64,000 bases of DNA. Source: Actinomycetota bacterium. Lineage in GTDB: Bacteria; Actinomycetota; Actinomycetes; Nanopelagicales; Nanopelagicaceae. This document shows, piece after piece, positions 46,688 to 56,829 of this stretch. Every line of letters begins with the position of its first letter. Position 1 is the stretch's first letter. The notes under the pieces are model-generated. The model was not told the DNA's origin, ran no database searches, and was given only the letters and a program-made list of their open reading frames with translations. The DNA is taken from positions 62,001 through 126,000 of the forward strand of contig JACMQL010000011.1 in the NCBI GenBank assembly GCA_014377015.1. The letters are read 5' to 3'. Position numbers and translations under genes: made by a program.

Positions 46688-48760
46688 ATGTCCTACTGGC
46701 TAGAAATCCTGCTTCCCAATATCGCTTACGGGATCACCCTGGTTGCGCTGGTTCTCCTCTACATCCGAGTGCGCAAACTCCTGGCCATCTATCGCGCAGG
46801 TCAGCCAGATCCCACTCGCACGAATTCGCGAGCAACGCGCTTCTGGCACATGTTCAAGGAGATCCTCGGGCATACCAAAATGCTCAATTTCACGGGCACA
46901 GGAATGGCGCACTGGGTCGTTATGGTCGGATTCATTACTTTGTTCGGAACCCTTGTCACTGCATACGGACAGGTAACTAATCCAAACTTTTCTTTGCCGC
47001 TAATTGGTCATTTAATTCCGTACGAGTACTACATAGAACTGATCACGATTCTCACCGGAATCGGAATTGTAACGTTGATCGGTATTCGCCAGTTCACCCG
47101 AATTTTCCGCAAAGGCCGTGCCTCGCGATTCTTCGGATCAGGATCCCTTAAGGCTTATTACATAGAAGCAACGATCCTCGCGATCGTTGTGTGCGAAGTG
47201 GCTCTCCGTGGACTGGACGGAGCGCTCTCCCAATACAGTGGTTTTAGTTGGCACTATCCATTCTCGTGGCGTGTGGCAGAGATATTCAAAGAGTGGCCAC
47301 TGAGTAGAATTCTCATTTCAATTCAAGTAATTGCTGCGATCAAGATCGTCATCTCCATGCTTTGGTTTATTGTCATTGCTTTAAATCTAACTATGGGAGT
47401 TGCGTGGCATCGTTTCCTCGCCTTTTTCAATATCTATTACCGTCGCCATAGTGACGGAACAAATTCACTGGGTGAACTTCCAGTGATGCTGTCGCACGGA
47501 CGTACAATTGATTTCCAGGATCCAAGTGAAGAGGATATTTTCGGCCTTGGAACTCGGTCAGACATTTCTTGGAAAGGTCTGCTGGATATGACGAGCTGCA
47601 CCGAGTGCGGCCGCTGCCAATCTCAATGTCCTGCCTGGCATACAGAAAAGCCACTCTCGCCAAAGCTTCTCATCATGGCGATGCGCGATCACGCCCTGGC
47701 CAAGGTCGTCGAAAGTGAAGTTCTGGTTGGGGAATCTGGCCCAATCTCACTCGATGTTCTTTGGTCATGCACCACTTGTGGTGCTTGCGTGAATGAATGT
47801 CCTGTCGACATCGAGCACATCGATCACATCGTCAACATGCGACGCTTTCAAGTGTTGGTCGAATCTGAATTTCCATCCGAACTTGCAGGAACTTTTCGTA
47901 ATCTTGAAAATTCAGGAAATCCGTGGGGATCTAATCGAAATGATCGTGATGCTTGGATTGCAGAATGTGATTTTCCAATCAAAGTTGTGGAAGGACAACT
48001 TCCCGATGATGTCGAATATCTCTTCTGGGTTGGATGCGCTGGCGCCTACGAAGACCGCGCAAAGCGTACGACTAAAGCCGTAGCTGAACTTCTATATATG
48101 TCCGGAGTTTCCTTTGCTGTATTAGGCAGGAAAGAGACATGCACTGGCGATCCCGCCCGACGTACAGGCAACGAATTTCTTTATCAAATTCTTTCAAAAG
48201 AAAATATCGAAACCTTCGAGGAAGTATTTGCCGGGAAGAAAGATAAAGGCGAGAAAAAAATAGTTGTCACCTGCCCGCATTGCTTCACGACAATCGGGCG
48301 AGATTATGCGCAGAGCGGCTTCGAGCTCACGATCGTGCATCACACTCAGCTGCTCAACCAGCTGGTGCGCGAGGGAAAACTTACGCCGACTGGTACTAGT
48401 GATAAAAAACTTACGTATCACGATCCTTGCTATCTTGGCCGACACAATCAGGTTTACGCACCGCCGCGTGAACTCCTTGAAGCGAGCGGCGTAAAGATCA
48501 CGGAGATGGCGCGCAATCAAGAACGCTCATTTTGTTGTGGCGCAGGCGGCGGACGAATGTGGGTTGAGGAGAAAATCGGTACGCGTATCAACCTCAATCG
48601 AGTTGATGAGGCCATCGCGACAGGGGCGGAAGAGGTTGCGGTTGCCTGCCCCTTCTGCCGGGTGATGGTCGGGGATGGCGTCAATGCACGAGAGAGTTCA
48701 GTTGAGGTCCTTGATGTGGCTCAAATCCTGTTACGCAGTGTGAAGCCACAGAACTCATAG
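46688..48760 (+). CDS. Membrane-bound (Fe-S) oxidoreductase, heterodisulfide reductase-like
   Basis: Five N-terminal TM helices; CTECGRCQSQCP and CTTCGACVNECP (2x 4Fe-4S); two CCG-type regions (WVGCAGAYEDRAK; HDPCYLGRHNQVY...FCCGAGGGRMW). Confidence 0.93.
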   Translation: MSYWLEILLPNIAYGITLVALVLLYIRVRKLLAIYRAGQPDPTRTNSRATRFWHMFKEILGHTKMLNFTGTGMAHWVVMVGFITLFGTLVTAYGQVTNPNFSLPLIGHLIPYEYYIELITILTGIGIVTLIGIRQFTRIFRKGRASRFFGSGSLKAYYIEATILAIVVCEVALRGLDGALSQYSGFSWHYPFSWRVAEIFKEWPLSRILISIQVIAAIKIVISMLWFIVIALNLTMGVAWHRFLAFFNIYYRRHSDGTNSLGELPVMLSHGRTIDFQDPSEEDIFGLGTRSDISWKGLLDMTSCTECGRCQSQCPAWHTEKPLSPKLLIMAMRDHALAKVVESEVLVGESGPISLDVLWSCTTCGACVNECPVDIEHIDHIVNMRRFQVLVESEFPSELAGTFRNLENSGNPWGSNRNDRDAWIAECDFPIKVVEGQLPDDVEYLFWVGCAGAYEDRAKRTTKAVAELLYMSGVSFAVLGRKETCTGDPARRTGNEFLYQILSKENIETFEEVFAGKKDKGEKKIVVTCPHCFTTIGRDYAQSGFELTIVHHTQLLNQLVREGKLTPTGTSDKKLTYHDPCYLGRHNQVYAPPRELLEASGVKITEMARNQERSFCCGAGGGRMWVEEKIGTRINLNRVDEAIATGAEEVAVACPFCRVMVGDGVNARESSVEVLDVAQILLRSVKPQNS

Positions 48761-48811
48761 AGGTTATTCTCAGACAGTTCCCAGATTAGCAGGGCACTAT
48801 CAGGGCAAGAG

Positions 48812-49564
48812 GTGATGAAAATGACGACTCTCAAAGAGCGTGCTGGAAATTCAGATGTTAAGGATGTAACTACGCATCGTATTTTGGTGGTGGATGATGA
48901 ATCCAGCATCAGTGATCTCATTTCGACCAGCCTTCGCTTCGTCGGATTCGATGTGCGTACCGCGGCAAATGGCGCGCAAGCTTTACAAGTTGCTGAGGAG
49001 TTTCAACCACATGCCATCGTTCTTGATGTGATGTTGCCCGACCTCAATGGATTTGAGGTCTGCCGACAATTACGAAGCGAGGGCCATAGCGTTGGGGTGC
49101 TCTTTCTAACCGCCAAGGATGGAATGGAAGACAAAGTTGCCGGACTAACCATCGGCGGCGATGACTACATGACTAAGCCTTTCAGTTTAGAAGAATTGGT
49201 CGCCCGCCTTCGTGCTCTGCTGCGTCGCATCGGCGTTATTGAGGCTGATCAAGATGCAGAGAAGATCCGCTTTGCTGATCTTGAACTAGATGAAGCCACT
49301 CACGAAGTGCGTCGCGCTGGTCAACTTATTGATCTTTCGCCCACTGAGTTCTTGCTTCTGCGCTATCTGCTTATTAACGCAGACCGCGTTGTTTCCAAAG
49401 CGCAGATCTTGGACCACGTATGGCAGTACGACTTCCGTGGCGATGCTGGAATCGTTGAGACATATGTGTCCTACCTTCGCAAGAAGATCGACATATTTGA
49501 ACCTCCGCTAATTCACACCGTACGTGGAGTCGGCTACCGCTTGCGCATGCCTCCTAAGAAGTAA
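48812..49564 (+). CDS. Two-component response regulator, OmpR/PhoB family
   Basis: RILVVDDESSISDLI, HAIVLDVMLPDLNGFEVCR, TKPFSLEELVARLRALLRR; winged helix VETYVSYLRKKID...IHTVRGVGYRL. Confidence 0.96.
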   Translation: MMKMTTLKERAGNSDVKDVTTHRILVVDDESSISDLISTSLRFVGFDVRTAANGAQALQVAEEFQPHAIVLDVMLPDLNGFEVCRQLRSEGHSVGVLFLTAKDGMEDKVAGLTIGGDDYMTKPFSLEELVARLRALLRRIGVIEADQDAEKIRFADLELDEATHEVRRAGQLIDLSPTEFLLLRYLLINADRVVSKAQILDHVWQYDFRGDAGIVETYVSYLRKKIDIFEPPLIHTVRGVGYRLRMPPKK

Positions 49565-49594
49565 CTCACTCTTTTCGATTAAACTCTAGAAATT

Positions 49595-51178
49595 ATGGCT
49601 TCTCCACTTCGAAGAGTTTCTGATCCCCTGAGTTTGTGGAGCCTTCGCAATCGACTGGTTGTGGGCGTGGTGATTTTATCTGCTCTTGGATTCATCGCCT
49701 CGGTTGTAGTGTCGCGAAGTTCGCTGCGCTTCTATCTCATCAATCAAATCGATAATCAATTGACGAGTGTTGCTGGCGGATCGGAACTGCGACTCGACCA
49801 AGCTGGAATTGCGCCGGAAGAGTACAACCCCCCGACGGATTCGACGCAGACTTCTCCCGGAGAGGGCGATGATGGCTCGGTAGCCAAAGCCGCTGCGCCA
49901 TCTACTTCATCGCCCCTACGGCCATTGCGACAAGTACCGACGACGATGTCTGTGACGTTGCTTGATCCGGACGGCAACATTGTGGGAGTTGTTGGTGGCG
50001 ACCTCAACACGCAAGAGATTAGCCGTTACATTCAAGGTTTTACTCCTAAGAAAGTTTTGACTTACAGCAATACTCCTTTCACATTGCGAGCGCCAGGTCC
50101 TGATTTTCGTGTTCTCGCCCGAGTGCTTCCATCAGAAATCGGGAGCGTTGTTGTTGCGCAATCACTTCACGATATCGATGAGACATTGCGCCGACTACAA
50201 GTCCTGTTTATCTTCATCGGCTTGACCGCTTTGCTTCTTATTGGATTAGCATCAAGGAAAGTAATCGGCATCGGATTAAAACCACTTGAAGCAGTGGAGG
50301 TGACGGCAGAGTCAATTGCATCTGGTGACCTATCAGCGCGTCTGCCCGCATCAAAACCAGATACCGAGGTTGGCCGACTAGTTTCATCTCTCAACCAGAT
50401 GTTGGCGCGCATTGAGGAAAGTTTTGCAGCCCGAACCGAAAGTGAAGATCGACTCCGCCGTTTCGTTGCCGATGCAAGCCATGAATTACGAACGCCGCTC
50501 ACCGCAATTCGTGGATTTGCCGAGCTTCACCGACAAGGGGCCGTGAAGGGCGAGGCACAAACGACCGAACTGATTTCTCGAATTGAAACAGAATCTGTAC
50601 GTATGGGTTCACTCGTGGAAGATTTATTGCTTCTAGCTCGCATCGATCAAGCCCGCGAAATGGTGAAGATTCCAGTAGACCTGCTACATACAGTCAATGA
50701 GGCAGTTGCATCTGCCCGCGCGGCGGGTCCCGAGCATCCGATTGAGATCCTCACGCAGGATCAAGAGATTTATGTGCTGGGAGATACAAACCGCATTCAC
50801 CAAGTCATTGCTAACTTGCTTGCGAATGCGCGGACTCACACTCCCGTTGGTACTCAGATATCGGTTGCGGTCACACAAAGCGATGACGGTGTGAGCGTTA
50901 GCGTCAGTGATAAGGGACCAGGATTGAACGAGGCAGATCAGACTCGAATTTTTGAGCGCTTCTACCGCGCAGATCCATCTCGCGTTCGTTCGAAAGATGA
51001 AGGCAGTGGACTCGGTTTAGCCATTGTCGATGCAGTAATGCGGGCGCACGGTGGTCGAGTTAGCGTCACCTCTAAACCCGGTGAAGGTGCGACGTTCACA
51101 CTCTTCTTTCCGTTAGAAGAATCAGTAGAAGAAGAGATTACTAAAAGGGACGCTCGACCTGCAGGCGCCGAGTCTTAA
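49595..51178 (+). CDS. Two-component sensor histidine kinase
   Basis: HAMP, H-box FVADASHELRTPLTAIRGFAELHR, N-box VIANLLANARTHTP, SDKGPGLN, GSGLGLAIVDAVMRAHGG. Confidence 0.96.
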   Translation: MASPLRRVSDPLSLWSLRNRLVVGVVILSALGFIASVVVSRSSLRFYLINQIDNQLTSVAGGSELRLDQAGIAPEEYNPPTDSTQTSPGEGDDGSVAKAAAPSTSSPLRPLRQVPTTMSVTLLDPDGNIVGVVGGDLNTQEISRYIQGFTPKKVLTYSNTPFTLRAPGPDFRVLARVLPSEIGSVVVAQSLHDIDETLRRLQVLFIFIGLTALLLIGLASRKVIGIGLKPLEAVEVTAESIASGDLSARLPASKPDTEVGRLVSSLNQMLARIEESFAARTESEDRLRRFVADASHELRTPLTAIRGFAELHRQGAVKGEAQTTELISRIETESVRMGSLVEDLLLLARIDQAREMVKIPVDLLHTVNEAVASARAAGPEHPIEILTQDQEIYVLGDTNRIHQVIANLLANARTHTPVGTQISVAVTQSDDGVSVSVSDKGPGLNEADQTRIFERFYRADPSRVRSKDEGSGLGLAIVDAVMRAHGGRVSVTSKPGEGATFTLFFPLEESVEEEITKRDARPAGAES

Positions 51179-51179
51179 T

Positions 51180-52097
51180 TTAAGAAATCGGGCCTAGGCT
51201 TTCCATCGCACGCAAGGCGGCAATTCTCTCTTCGATCGGCGGGTGGGTCGCGAAAAACCGCGAAACCGTACGCGAGTCAAGCGGTGATTCGATCCAGATA
51301 TGTGCCACAGCAGTAGAACGCTGATGAACGACAGTGGAGTCTGCCGCTAGGACTTCTAGCGCCGAACGCAAGCCCGCTGGATTTCGTGTAAATGCCACCG
51401 CAGTTGCATCCGCTAGCGCTTCACGCCGGCGAGAGATAGCAGATTTCAATAACATCGCTGCAATCGGCGCCAAAATCAAAACAACAAGAGAAATTATCAA
51501 CGTTACGGGATTGGAATTGCTGTCACGATCATTGCGACGGCCACCACCGAACCACATCATTCTCGTAAGCATGTCACTCAACACCGCAATCGCCCCTGCG
51601 GTCGTGGCTGCCACGGCAGAAACTAAAGTGTCGCGATTTCCAACATGAGACATCTCGTGCGCAACTACGCCTTGCAATTGATCGCGATCCATCACATTGA
51701 GAATCCCAGTAGTGAAAGCAATAACCGCGTGCTCTGGATTACGACCCGTAGCAAATGCGTTTGGAGCATCATCAGTCACAATTGCAACCTTAGGCATCGG
51801 TAATCCACTTGCAATCGTTACCTCTTGTACGAGATTGAAGAGATTCGGATTATCGCTGTACTCAATCAAGCGCGCGCCCGTCATTCGCATTACAAGCTTG
51901 TCAGATGAATAATAAGCACCCCAGACCGAAAACAGTGAGATGCCAACCGCAATCGGCACGATGGCTGATGTACTGGATCCGAAATAAGTAAGAGCGGCAA
52001 ACACAACTGCCCACACCAGCAAAGCCATCCCGACCAGCAAAAAATAAGTCTTGCGTTTATTTGCGCTCTCGGCAGCGCGGAAAGAAACTTCAGCCAT
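51180..52097 (-). CDS. htpX: Membrane M48 zinc metalloprotease HtpX
   Basis: GVVAHEMSHVGNRDTL (HExxH), N-terminal TM pair. Confidence 0.94.
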   Translation of the reverse strand: MAEVSFRAAESANKRKTYFLLVGMALLVWAVVFAALTYFGSSTSAIVPIAVGISLFSVWGAYYSSDKLVMRMTGARLIEYSDNPNLFNLVQEVTIASGLPMPKVAIVTDDAPNAFATGRNPEHAVIAFTTGILNVMDRDQLQGVVAHEMSHVGNRDTLVSAVAATTAGAIAVLSDMLTRMMWFGGGRRNDRDSNSNPVTLIISLVVLILAPIAAMLLKSAISRRREALADATAVAFTRNPAGLRSALEVLAADSTVVHQRSTAVAHIWIESPLDSRTVSRFFATHPPIEERIAALRAMESLGPIS

Positions 52098-52106
52098 GCG
52101 AAGTTA

Positions 52107-52661
52107 TTAAAACTTTACAATTGGAACATTACGAGACTGTGGATCTTCAACTTCGTAAAATGGTCGAGCAACGACTTTAGCCATCCCAGCGAAAAATGAT
52201 GTAGGGATTGTTTTGATTGCCGTATTAAGCGAGCGCACGTTGTCGTTGTAGAACTGACGCGCAAAGGCAACCTTGTTCTCCGTAGTAGATAATTCCTCTT
52301 GCAGGGCCAGGAAATTCGATGATGCCTTCAAGTCCGGATATGCCTCGGCAACAGCCAAAAGTCCACGAAGTGCCTGCGTCAGCATTCCATCGGCAGCCGC
52401 AACATCTTCAACTGTTGTGGCCGTGGTGGCCTTGGCGCGCGCGGCAACCACTTTCTCGAAAGTCGAACTCTCGTGAACCGCATAGCCTTTTACCGTCTCG
52501 ACCAGATTTGGAATTAAGTCTGAGCGACGCTTGAGTTGCACCTCGATCTGCGCGAAAGCCTCATCAACCGCGATATTCAGCCGCACTAGGCGGTTGTAGA
52601 GAGTGACAGCAAAGAAACCGAATACGACAAGTACTCCAAGGATTATTAGTGCAGTGTTCAT
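52107..52661 (-). CDS. LemA family protein
   Basis: LYNRLVRLNIAVDEAFAQIEVQLKRRSDLIPNLVETVKGYAVHE; ARQFYNDNVRSLNTAIKTIPTSFFA; adjacent to htpX. Confidence 0.96.
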   Translation of the reverse strand: MNTALIILGVLVVFGFFAVTLYNRLVRLNIAVDEAFAQIEVQLKRRSDLIPNLVETVKGYAVHESSTFEKVVAARAKATTATTVEDVAAADGMLTQALRGLLAVAEAYPDLKASSNFLALQEELSTTENKVAFARQFYNDNVRSLNTAIKTIPTSFFAGMAKVVARPFYEVEDPQSRNVPIVKF

Positions 52662-52704
52662 GGTTCTAACTTACTCCTTCCTATTAGCCGCAGGAAAGTC
52701 CTAT

Positions 52705-53283
52705 TTATTGAATTTCACTCTGGTGAAAGTTCATCCACGAACGGCTCGGAGTGGGACCGCGCTGACCTTGATACCGCGAACCGTAGAGCGCGCTTCCGTA
52801 CGGATGCTCTGCTGGCGATGAGAGTTTGATGAGGCAGAGCTGGCCAATCTTCATTCCTGGAAAAAGTTTCACGGGCAAGTTGGCAACGTTGGATAGTTCT
52901 AAAGTGATGTGGCCGGAGAAGCCTGGGTCGATAAAGCCAGCTGTTGAATGGGTGAGCAGACCGAGGCGACCGAGGGAGGATTTTCCTTCGAGGCGACCCG
53001 CAATGTCATCCGGGAGTGTGATTACTTCGTATGTGCTGGCGAGTACGAATTCGCCAGGGTGCAGAATAAAAAAATCCTTGTGACCCACTTCAACTTCGCG
53101 GGTGAGCTCGCCCTGCTCGATGGAGGGATCAATAACAGAATACTTGTGGTTCTCAAAGACTCGAAAAAATCGGTCGAGTCGCACATCCACGCTTGAAGGT
53201 TGAATCATGGCCTCATCAAAAGGCTCAACTCGGACTCGCTTGGACACAATCTCTGCGCGAATATCGCGATCACTTAGTAGCAC
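52705..53283 (-). CDS. dcd: dCTP deaminase (Dcd)
   Basis: [64 protein letters not shown]. Confidence 0.97.
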   Translation of the reverse strand: MLLSDRDIRAEIVSKRVRVEPFDEAMIQPSSVDVRLDRFFRVFENHKYSVIDPSIEQGELTREVEVGHKDFFILHPGEFVLASTYEVITLPDDIAGRLEGKSSLGRLGLLTHSTAGFIDPGFSGHITLELSNVANLPVKLFPGMKIGQLCLIKLSSPAEHPYGSALYGSRYQGQRGPTPSRSWMNFHQSEIQ

Positions 53284-53351
53284 GGTTGGAGACTTTACCT
53301 CTCTTGCCTATGCTTAACCAATAAGACACCATCGCGGGCGTACTCATTATT

Positions 53352-53425
53352 GCGGGCGTAGTGAAATGGCATCACGTCAGCTTCCCAAGCTGACAGCGCG
53401 GGTTCGATTCCCGTCGCCCGCTCCA
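53352..53425 (+). tRNA. tRNA-Gly (anticodon CCC), 3' CCA encoded
   Basis: GCGGGCGTAGTGAAATGGCATCACGTCAGCTTCCCAAGCTGACAGCGCGGGTTCGATTCCCGTCGCCCGCTCCA; acceptor GCGGGCG/CGCCCGC, loop TTCCCAA. Confidence 0.96.
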
Positions 53426-54456
53426 ATTTCTTCCCTGATTGCCGCTACAAAGGAATCAACATCGGATTCGGTGGTATCCCACGAACACATCCAGCGCACT
53501 TCACCAGTGACTTGATCCCAAACATAAAAACGGAATTCGTTCTGAAGTCTCGCTGTCACCTCACTAGGAAGTACTGCGAATACTGAGTTCGCCTCCGCCT
53601 TGCGCACAATTCTGACTCCCTCAATGTCACCCACCGCGTTTTCCAGACGTTTCGCCATTGCGTTTGCCTGTTGCGCGTTTCGTAGCCATAAATCCCCTTC
53701 GAGCAACGCTTGCAACTGCGCGCTGATAAAGCGCATCTTGGAAGCGAGTTGCATACCGGTCTTACGTATATACGGAATGCTCGCGGCAAGATCTGGATTG
53801 AGAACTACAACAGCCTCGCACCCCATTCCTCCATTCTTAGTGCCGCCGAATGAAAGAACATCTACTCCCACATTGGTGGTGATTTCCTGCAATCCGACTC
53901 CGAGGGATGCGGCAGCATTTGCTAGGCGTGCACCATCCATATGAAGTTTCATCCCGCGAGAGTGCACGTATTCGGAGATCTCCTTAAGTTCATCGATGGA
54001 GTAAAGGGTTCCGAGTTCGGTTGCTTGGGTAATAGTCACCGCAGCGGGCTGAGCACGATGTACATCACCAAAGCCCCATGCCTGCTTTGCAATCAATTCA
54101 GGAGTCAACTTCCCATCTTCAGTTGGAACCGTCCATAACTTTATGCCAGCGACTTTTTCAGGAGCCCCTCCCTCATCCACATTCGCGTGTGATGTTGAAG
54201 CACAAATAACTGCTTCCCATGATTTAAGCATTGCTTGCAGCGAAACAACATTTGCGCCAGTGCCGTTGAATACTGGGAATGCCTGCGCGCCTTCGCCAAA
54301 ATGTCTTTCAAAAGTTTTTGTCAATCCTTGTGTGATTTCGTCATCGCCATAGGCGATTTGGTGGCCCTCATTCGCGCTAGCTATTGCAGCCAGCACGTCA
54401 GGGTGTACGCCCGCGTAATTATCGCTAGCGAACCCACGCTTTTTCTCAGCAAACAT
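53377..54456 (-). CDS. ltaE: Low-specificity L-threonine aldolase family (PLP)
   Basis: FASDNYAGVHPDVLAAIASANEGHQIAYGDDEITQ, LHMDGARLANAAASLG, VDVLSFGGTKNGGMG. ORF ends inside tRNA-Gly antisense. Confidence 0.92.
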   Translation of the reverse strand: MFAEKKRGFASDNYAGVHPDVLAAIASANEGHQIAYGDDEITQGLTKTFERHFGEGAQAFPVFNGTGANVVSLQAMLKSWEAVICASTSHANVDEGGAPEKVAGIKLWTVPTEDGKLTPELIAKQAWGFGDVHRAQPAAVTITQATELGTLYSIDELKEISEYVHSRGMKLHMDGARLANAAASLGVGLQEITTNVGVDVLSFGGTKNGGMGCEAVVVLNPDLAASIPYIRKTGMQLASKMRFISAQLQALLEGDLWLRNAQQANAMAKRLENAVGDIEGVRIVRKAEANSVFAVLPSEVTARLQNEFRFYVWDQVTGEVRWMCSWDTTESDVDSFVAAIREEIGAGDGNRTRAVSLGS

Positions 54457-54544
54457 TAGAAAAGTATTTCATACAGGCGGACAGGAGTGGTCATCCTCTG
54501 GCGGAATCCCCAATTAGTCGCTACCCTTCAAAGTTGAACTGGAA

Positions 54545-55912
54545 TTGAAGACTCTGAGTAGGCAATCAACGAGAAGGGTCGAACATGAAAGTGGATGTGC
54601 AACGATCTTAACATGGGCACGAAGTGGTCGAGGTGCTCTTTTGATCATCTTCGGACTTCTGATTGCATTCCTTTCACCAAGTATCGATTCAAGTCGGGCA
54701 GCAAGTACCGTTTCTTTAGGTAGTGCAAGTAACTTCGTTATTCTGGCCGGAAATGGAATCGCTAATAGTGGCAACTCTATAGTCAGCGGAGACATGGGAA
54801 CTTATCCCTCTCTTTCATACGTGAATTCTGGAAGTGTGATGCTGACTGGCACAAATCACCTTGGTAACTCTATAACTCAAACCGCAAAGGCAGATCTCCT
54901 CACCGCATTCAATGCCGCTGGCACTGAGGCAGCAACCGGAACTATGACTGGAGATCTCGGCGGGCTAACCCTCGGGCCTGGTATTTACAAGGGAAACACT
55001 GCGAATTTCACCATAACCATCAATGGAATCCTCACTCTAGATGGGGGTAATGATCCAAACGCGGTATTTATTTTCAGAGGTACAAAACTCACGACTTCAG
55101 GTATAGCTAGTCAAGTTAAATTAATTAATGGCGCAAACGCTTGTAATATATTTTGGAAAATTAGCTATCTACCCGGCGGTAGTTGGGTAATTATTGGTCC
55201 AGATACTTTGTTTAGAGGCACCATACTCAGCGAACAAGATATAACTCTTAAACCAAATGCCTCCGTGCTCGGTCGTCTACTTAGCACGAACGGCAAAGTG
55301 ACAACCGAGAAAAATTATGTCTATAAGCCAACTTGTGGAACTCCACCAACTCCGACCCCAACTCCGACACCAACTCCAACACCAACACCAACACCAACAC
55401 CAACACCAACTCCGACCCCAACTCCAACACGGGTTTGCGTATCAGGAGGTGTAGGTGGTCCGGTCTGTACCACAATCACCCCAACGCCGACGCCATCACC
55501 AACGCCGACGCCATCACCAACGCCGACGCCATCACCAACGCCGACGCTTACTCCAACGCCATCACCAACGCCGACGCTTACTCCGTCTCCTGGGTCGAGT
55601 GGAACTCCTACTCCAAGTCCTTCACCAACCGCGACTCAAAAACCAACCCCGACTGCAACACCTTCATTGAGTCCAACTCCAACTGGGACTGCAAAACCAA
55701 CCCCGACTGCAACGCCTTCATTGAGTCCTACTCCTACTCCAACTGCGCCAGCCAGTCCGTCGCCTTCAGTAAGTAAGAGTGTTAGACCAAGCCCTTCCGT
55801 AACTGCGACGCGCGCGCCAAGCCCAAAAATTACGATTATAGGTAAACAAGAACGACAACAAATTCTTCGCAAGCCAATCGGATCCGTGGCCACTGGAGGT
55901 AGAACTCAGTGA
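54545..55912 (+). CDS. Secreted DUF3494 (ice-binding-like) domain protein with C-terminal Pro/Thr/Ser repeat stalk
   Basis: [33 protein letters not shown]...[36 protein letters not shown]...[37 protein letters not shown]; then (TP)n, (TPTPSP)n. Confidence 0.85.
   Translation: MKTLSRQSTRRVEHESGCATILTWARSGRGALLIIFGLLIAFLSPSIDSSRAASTVSLGSASNFVILAGNGIANSGNSIVSGDMGTYPSLSYVNSGSVMLTGTNHLGNSITQTAKADLLTAFNAAGTEAATGTMTGDLGGLTLGPGIYKGNTANFTITINGILTLDGGNDPNAVFIFRGTKLTTSGIASQVKLINGANACNIFWKISYLPGGSWVIIGPDTLFRGTILSEQDITLKPNASVLGRLLSTNGKVTTEKNYVYKPTCGTPPTPTPTPTPTPTPTPTPTPTPTPTPTPTRVCVSGGVGGPVCTTITPTPTPSPTPTPSPTPTPSPTPTLTPTPSPTPTLTPSPGSSGTPTPSPSPTATQKPTPTATPSLSPTPTGTAKPTPTATPSLSPTPTPTAPASPSPSVSKSVRPSPSVTATRAPSPKITIIGKQERQQILRKPIGSVATGGRTQ
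55346..55430 (+). repeat. Hexamer-type repeats (ACCAAC/ACTCCG variants) encoding (PT)n
   Basis: ccaactccgaccccaactccgacaccaactccaacaccaacaccaacacc... read directly. Confidence 0.9.
55481..55580 (+). repeat. 18-bp tandem repeat (ACGCCGACGCCATCACCA) encoding TPTPSP
   Basis: Several consecutive near-identical copies; also two diverged longer copies at about 55627-55735 (CAAAAACCAACCCCGACTGCAACACCTTCATTGAGTCC). Confidence 0.85.
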
Positions 55913-56463
55913 CAAGAATACGCATCTCACTAGGGAGCGCCCTTGCATCCCTAATACTCTGTCTAACTGCGCTTCCCTCTGGTTGGATCGCGAATGCAAA
56001 CGCGGCGGAGGATTATCTTTCTCCATCAGCACCAATTAACTTAACAATTCCTACGTTAAAAGTTGCCACCAGCATCATCAAATTGGGGCTGGATGATAAA
56101 GGCGCGCTTCAAGTACCTAAGACTGAGAATATTGCTGGGTGGTACATAGGCTCGCCAACACCGGGTGAAATTGGACCCACAATTATTGTCGCTCACGTCG
56201 ACATGAATGGAAAGTTTGGAGTCTTCTATAACCTGAAGAAAATGAAACCTGGAGATGTAATCCGCGTTGCCAGAGCTGACAAAAAAGTTGTTACTTACAA
56301 AGTCACATCTACTTCAATATTTCAAAAGGCAAAGTTTCCGACTCAAAAGATATACGGAAATATTGACCATGCAGGATTGCGCCTAATCACATGCGGTGGG
56401 AAATTTAATAAGAAGATCGGACATTACGATTCGAATGTAGTGGTTTTTGCCGAAGCAATTTAA
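55909..56463 (+). CDS. Class F sortase
   Basis: Signal peptide; [30 protein letters not shown] (catalytic His); [26 protein letters not shown] (catalytic Cys/Arg region); GTG start overlaps DUF3494 stop. Confidence 0.88.
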   Translation: MTRIRISLGSALASLILCLTALPSGWIANANAAEDYLSPSAPINLTIPTLKVATSIIKLGLDDKGALQVPKTENIAGWYIGSPTPGEIGPTIIVAHVDMNGKFGVFYNLKKMKPGDVIRVARADKKVVTYKVTSTSIFQKAKFPTQKIYGNIDHAGLRLITCGGKFNKKIGHYDSNVVVFAEAI

Positions 56464-56492
56464 TAGTGCTTTGTGAATCAGGGTTCTCGAGA

Positions 56493-56777
56493 TTACTTCT
56501 CGGGAACGCTAGGCGTGCAGAGAAAGACGAAATTAACGATGGGGACAAGAATCCACCATCCAGAGCGTCCGATATCGTGCATACGTCGAACTGCCGCCGC
56601 AAAAACGGGAGCTATAAAAACCAAACTTCCATAATCTTCAACGATCGGGACTCTCGAGTAGCTCAAAGTTAAATCAGCGAGCAAGACGAAAAGATAGAAA
56701 TACCAATATTCGCTTCTGCTGGCGCGACCAGAAAAATCTACGTACTTGTTTAGACAGGTTTCGATGGCTGTAATCAT
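56493..56777 (-). CDS. DUF805 family membrane protein
   Basis: YVDFSGRASRSEYWYFYLFVLLADL...AAAVRRMHDIGRSGWWILVPIVNF. Confidence 0.93.
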   Translation of the reverse strand: MITAIETCLNKYVDFSGRASRSEYWYFYLFVLLADLTLSYSRVPIVEDYGSLVFIAPVFAAAVRRMHDIGRSGWWILVPIVNFVFLCTPSVPEK

Positions 56778-56829
56778 GGCATCATCCTACGGCTGAAATA
56801 TAAACCCTTCGTCGTTTGTCCACCGAAAC

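Noticed and set aside
46418-46703. ORFs on both strands in the dnaK / Fe-S intergenic region (46418..46687 -, 46476..46703 +)
   Set aside because: Span the HAIR operator and hairpin, Arg-rich without recognisable domain; regulatory DNA or RNA is the simpler reading.
53377-53425. GNRTRAVSLGS tail as a conserved protein motif
   Set aside because: This peptide is the antisense translation of a tRNA 3' half; similarity hits to it would be spurious.
55346-55740. Regular short repeats that might be taken for a CRISPR-like or VNTR locus
   Set aside because: Units are 6-18 bp without unique spacers and translate in frame as (PT)n / TPTPSP stalk; antisense ORFs over it (e.g. 55636..55893) are compositional artefacts.
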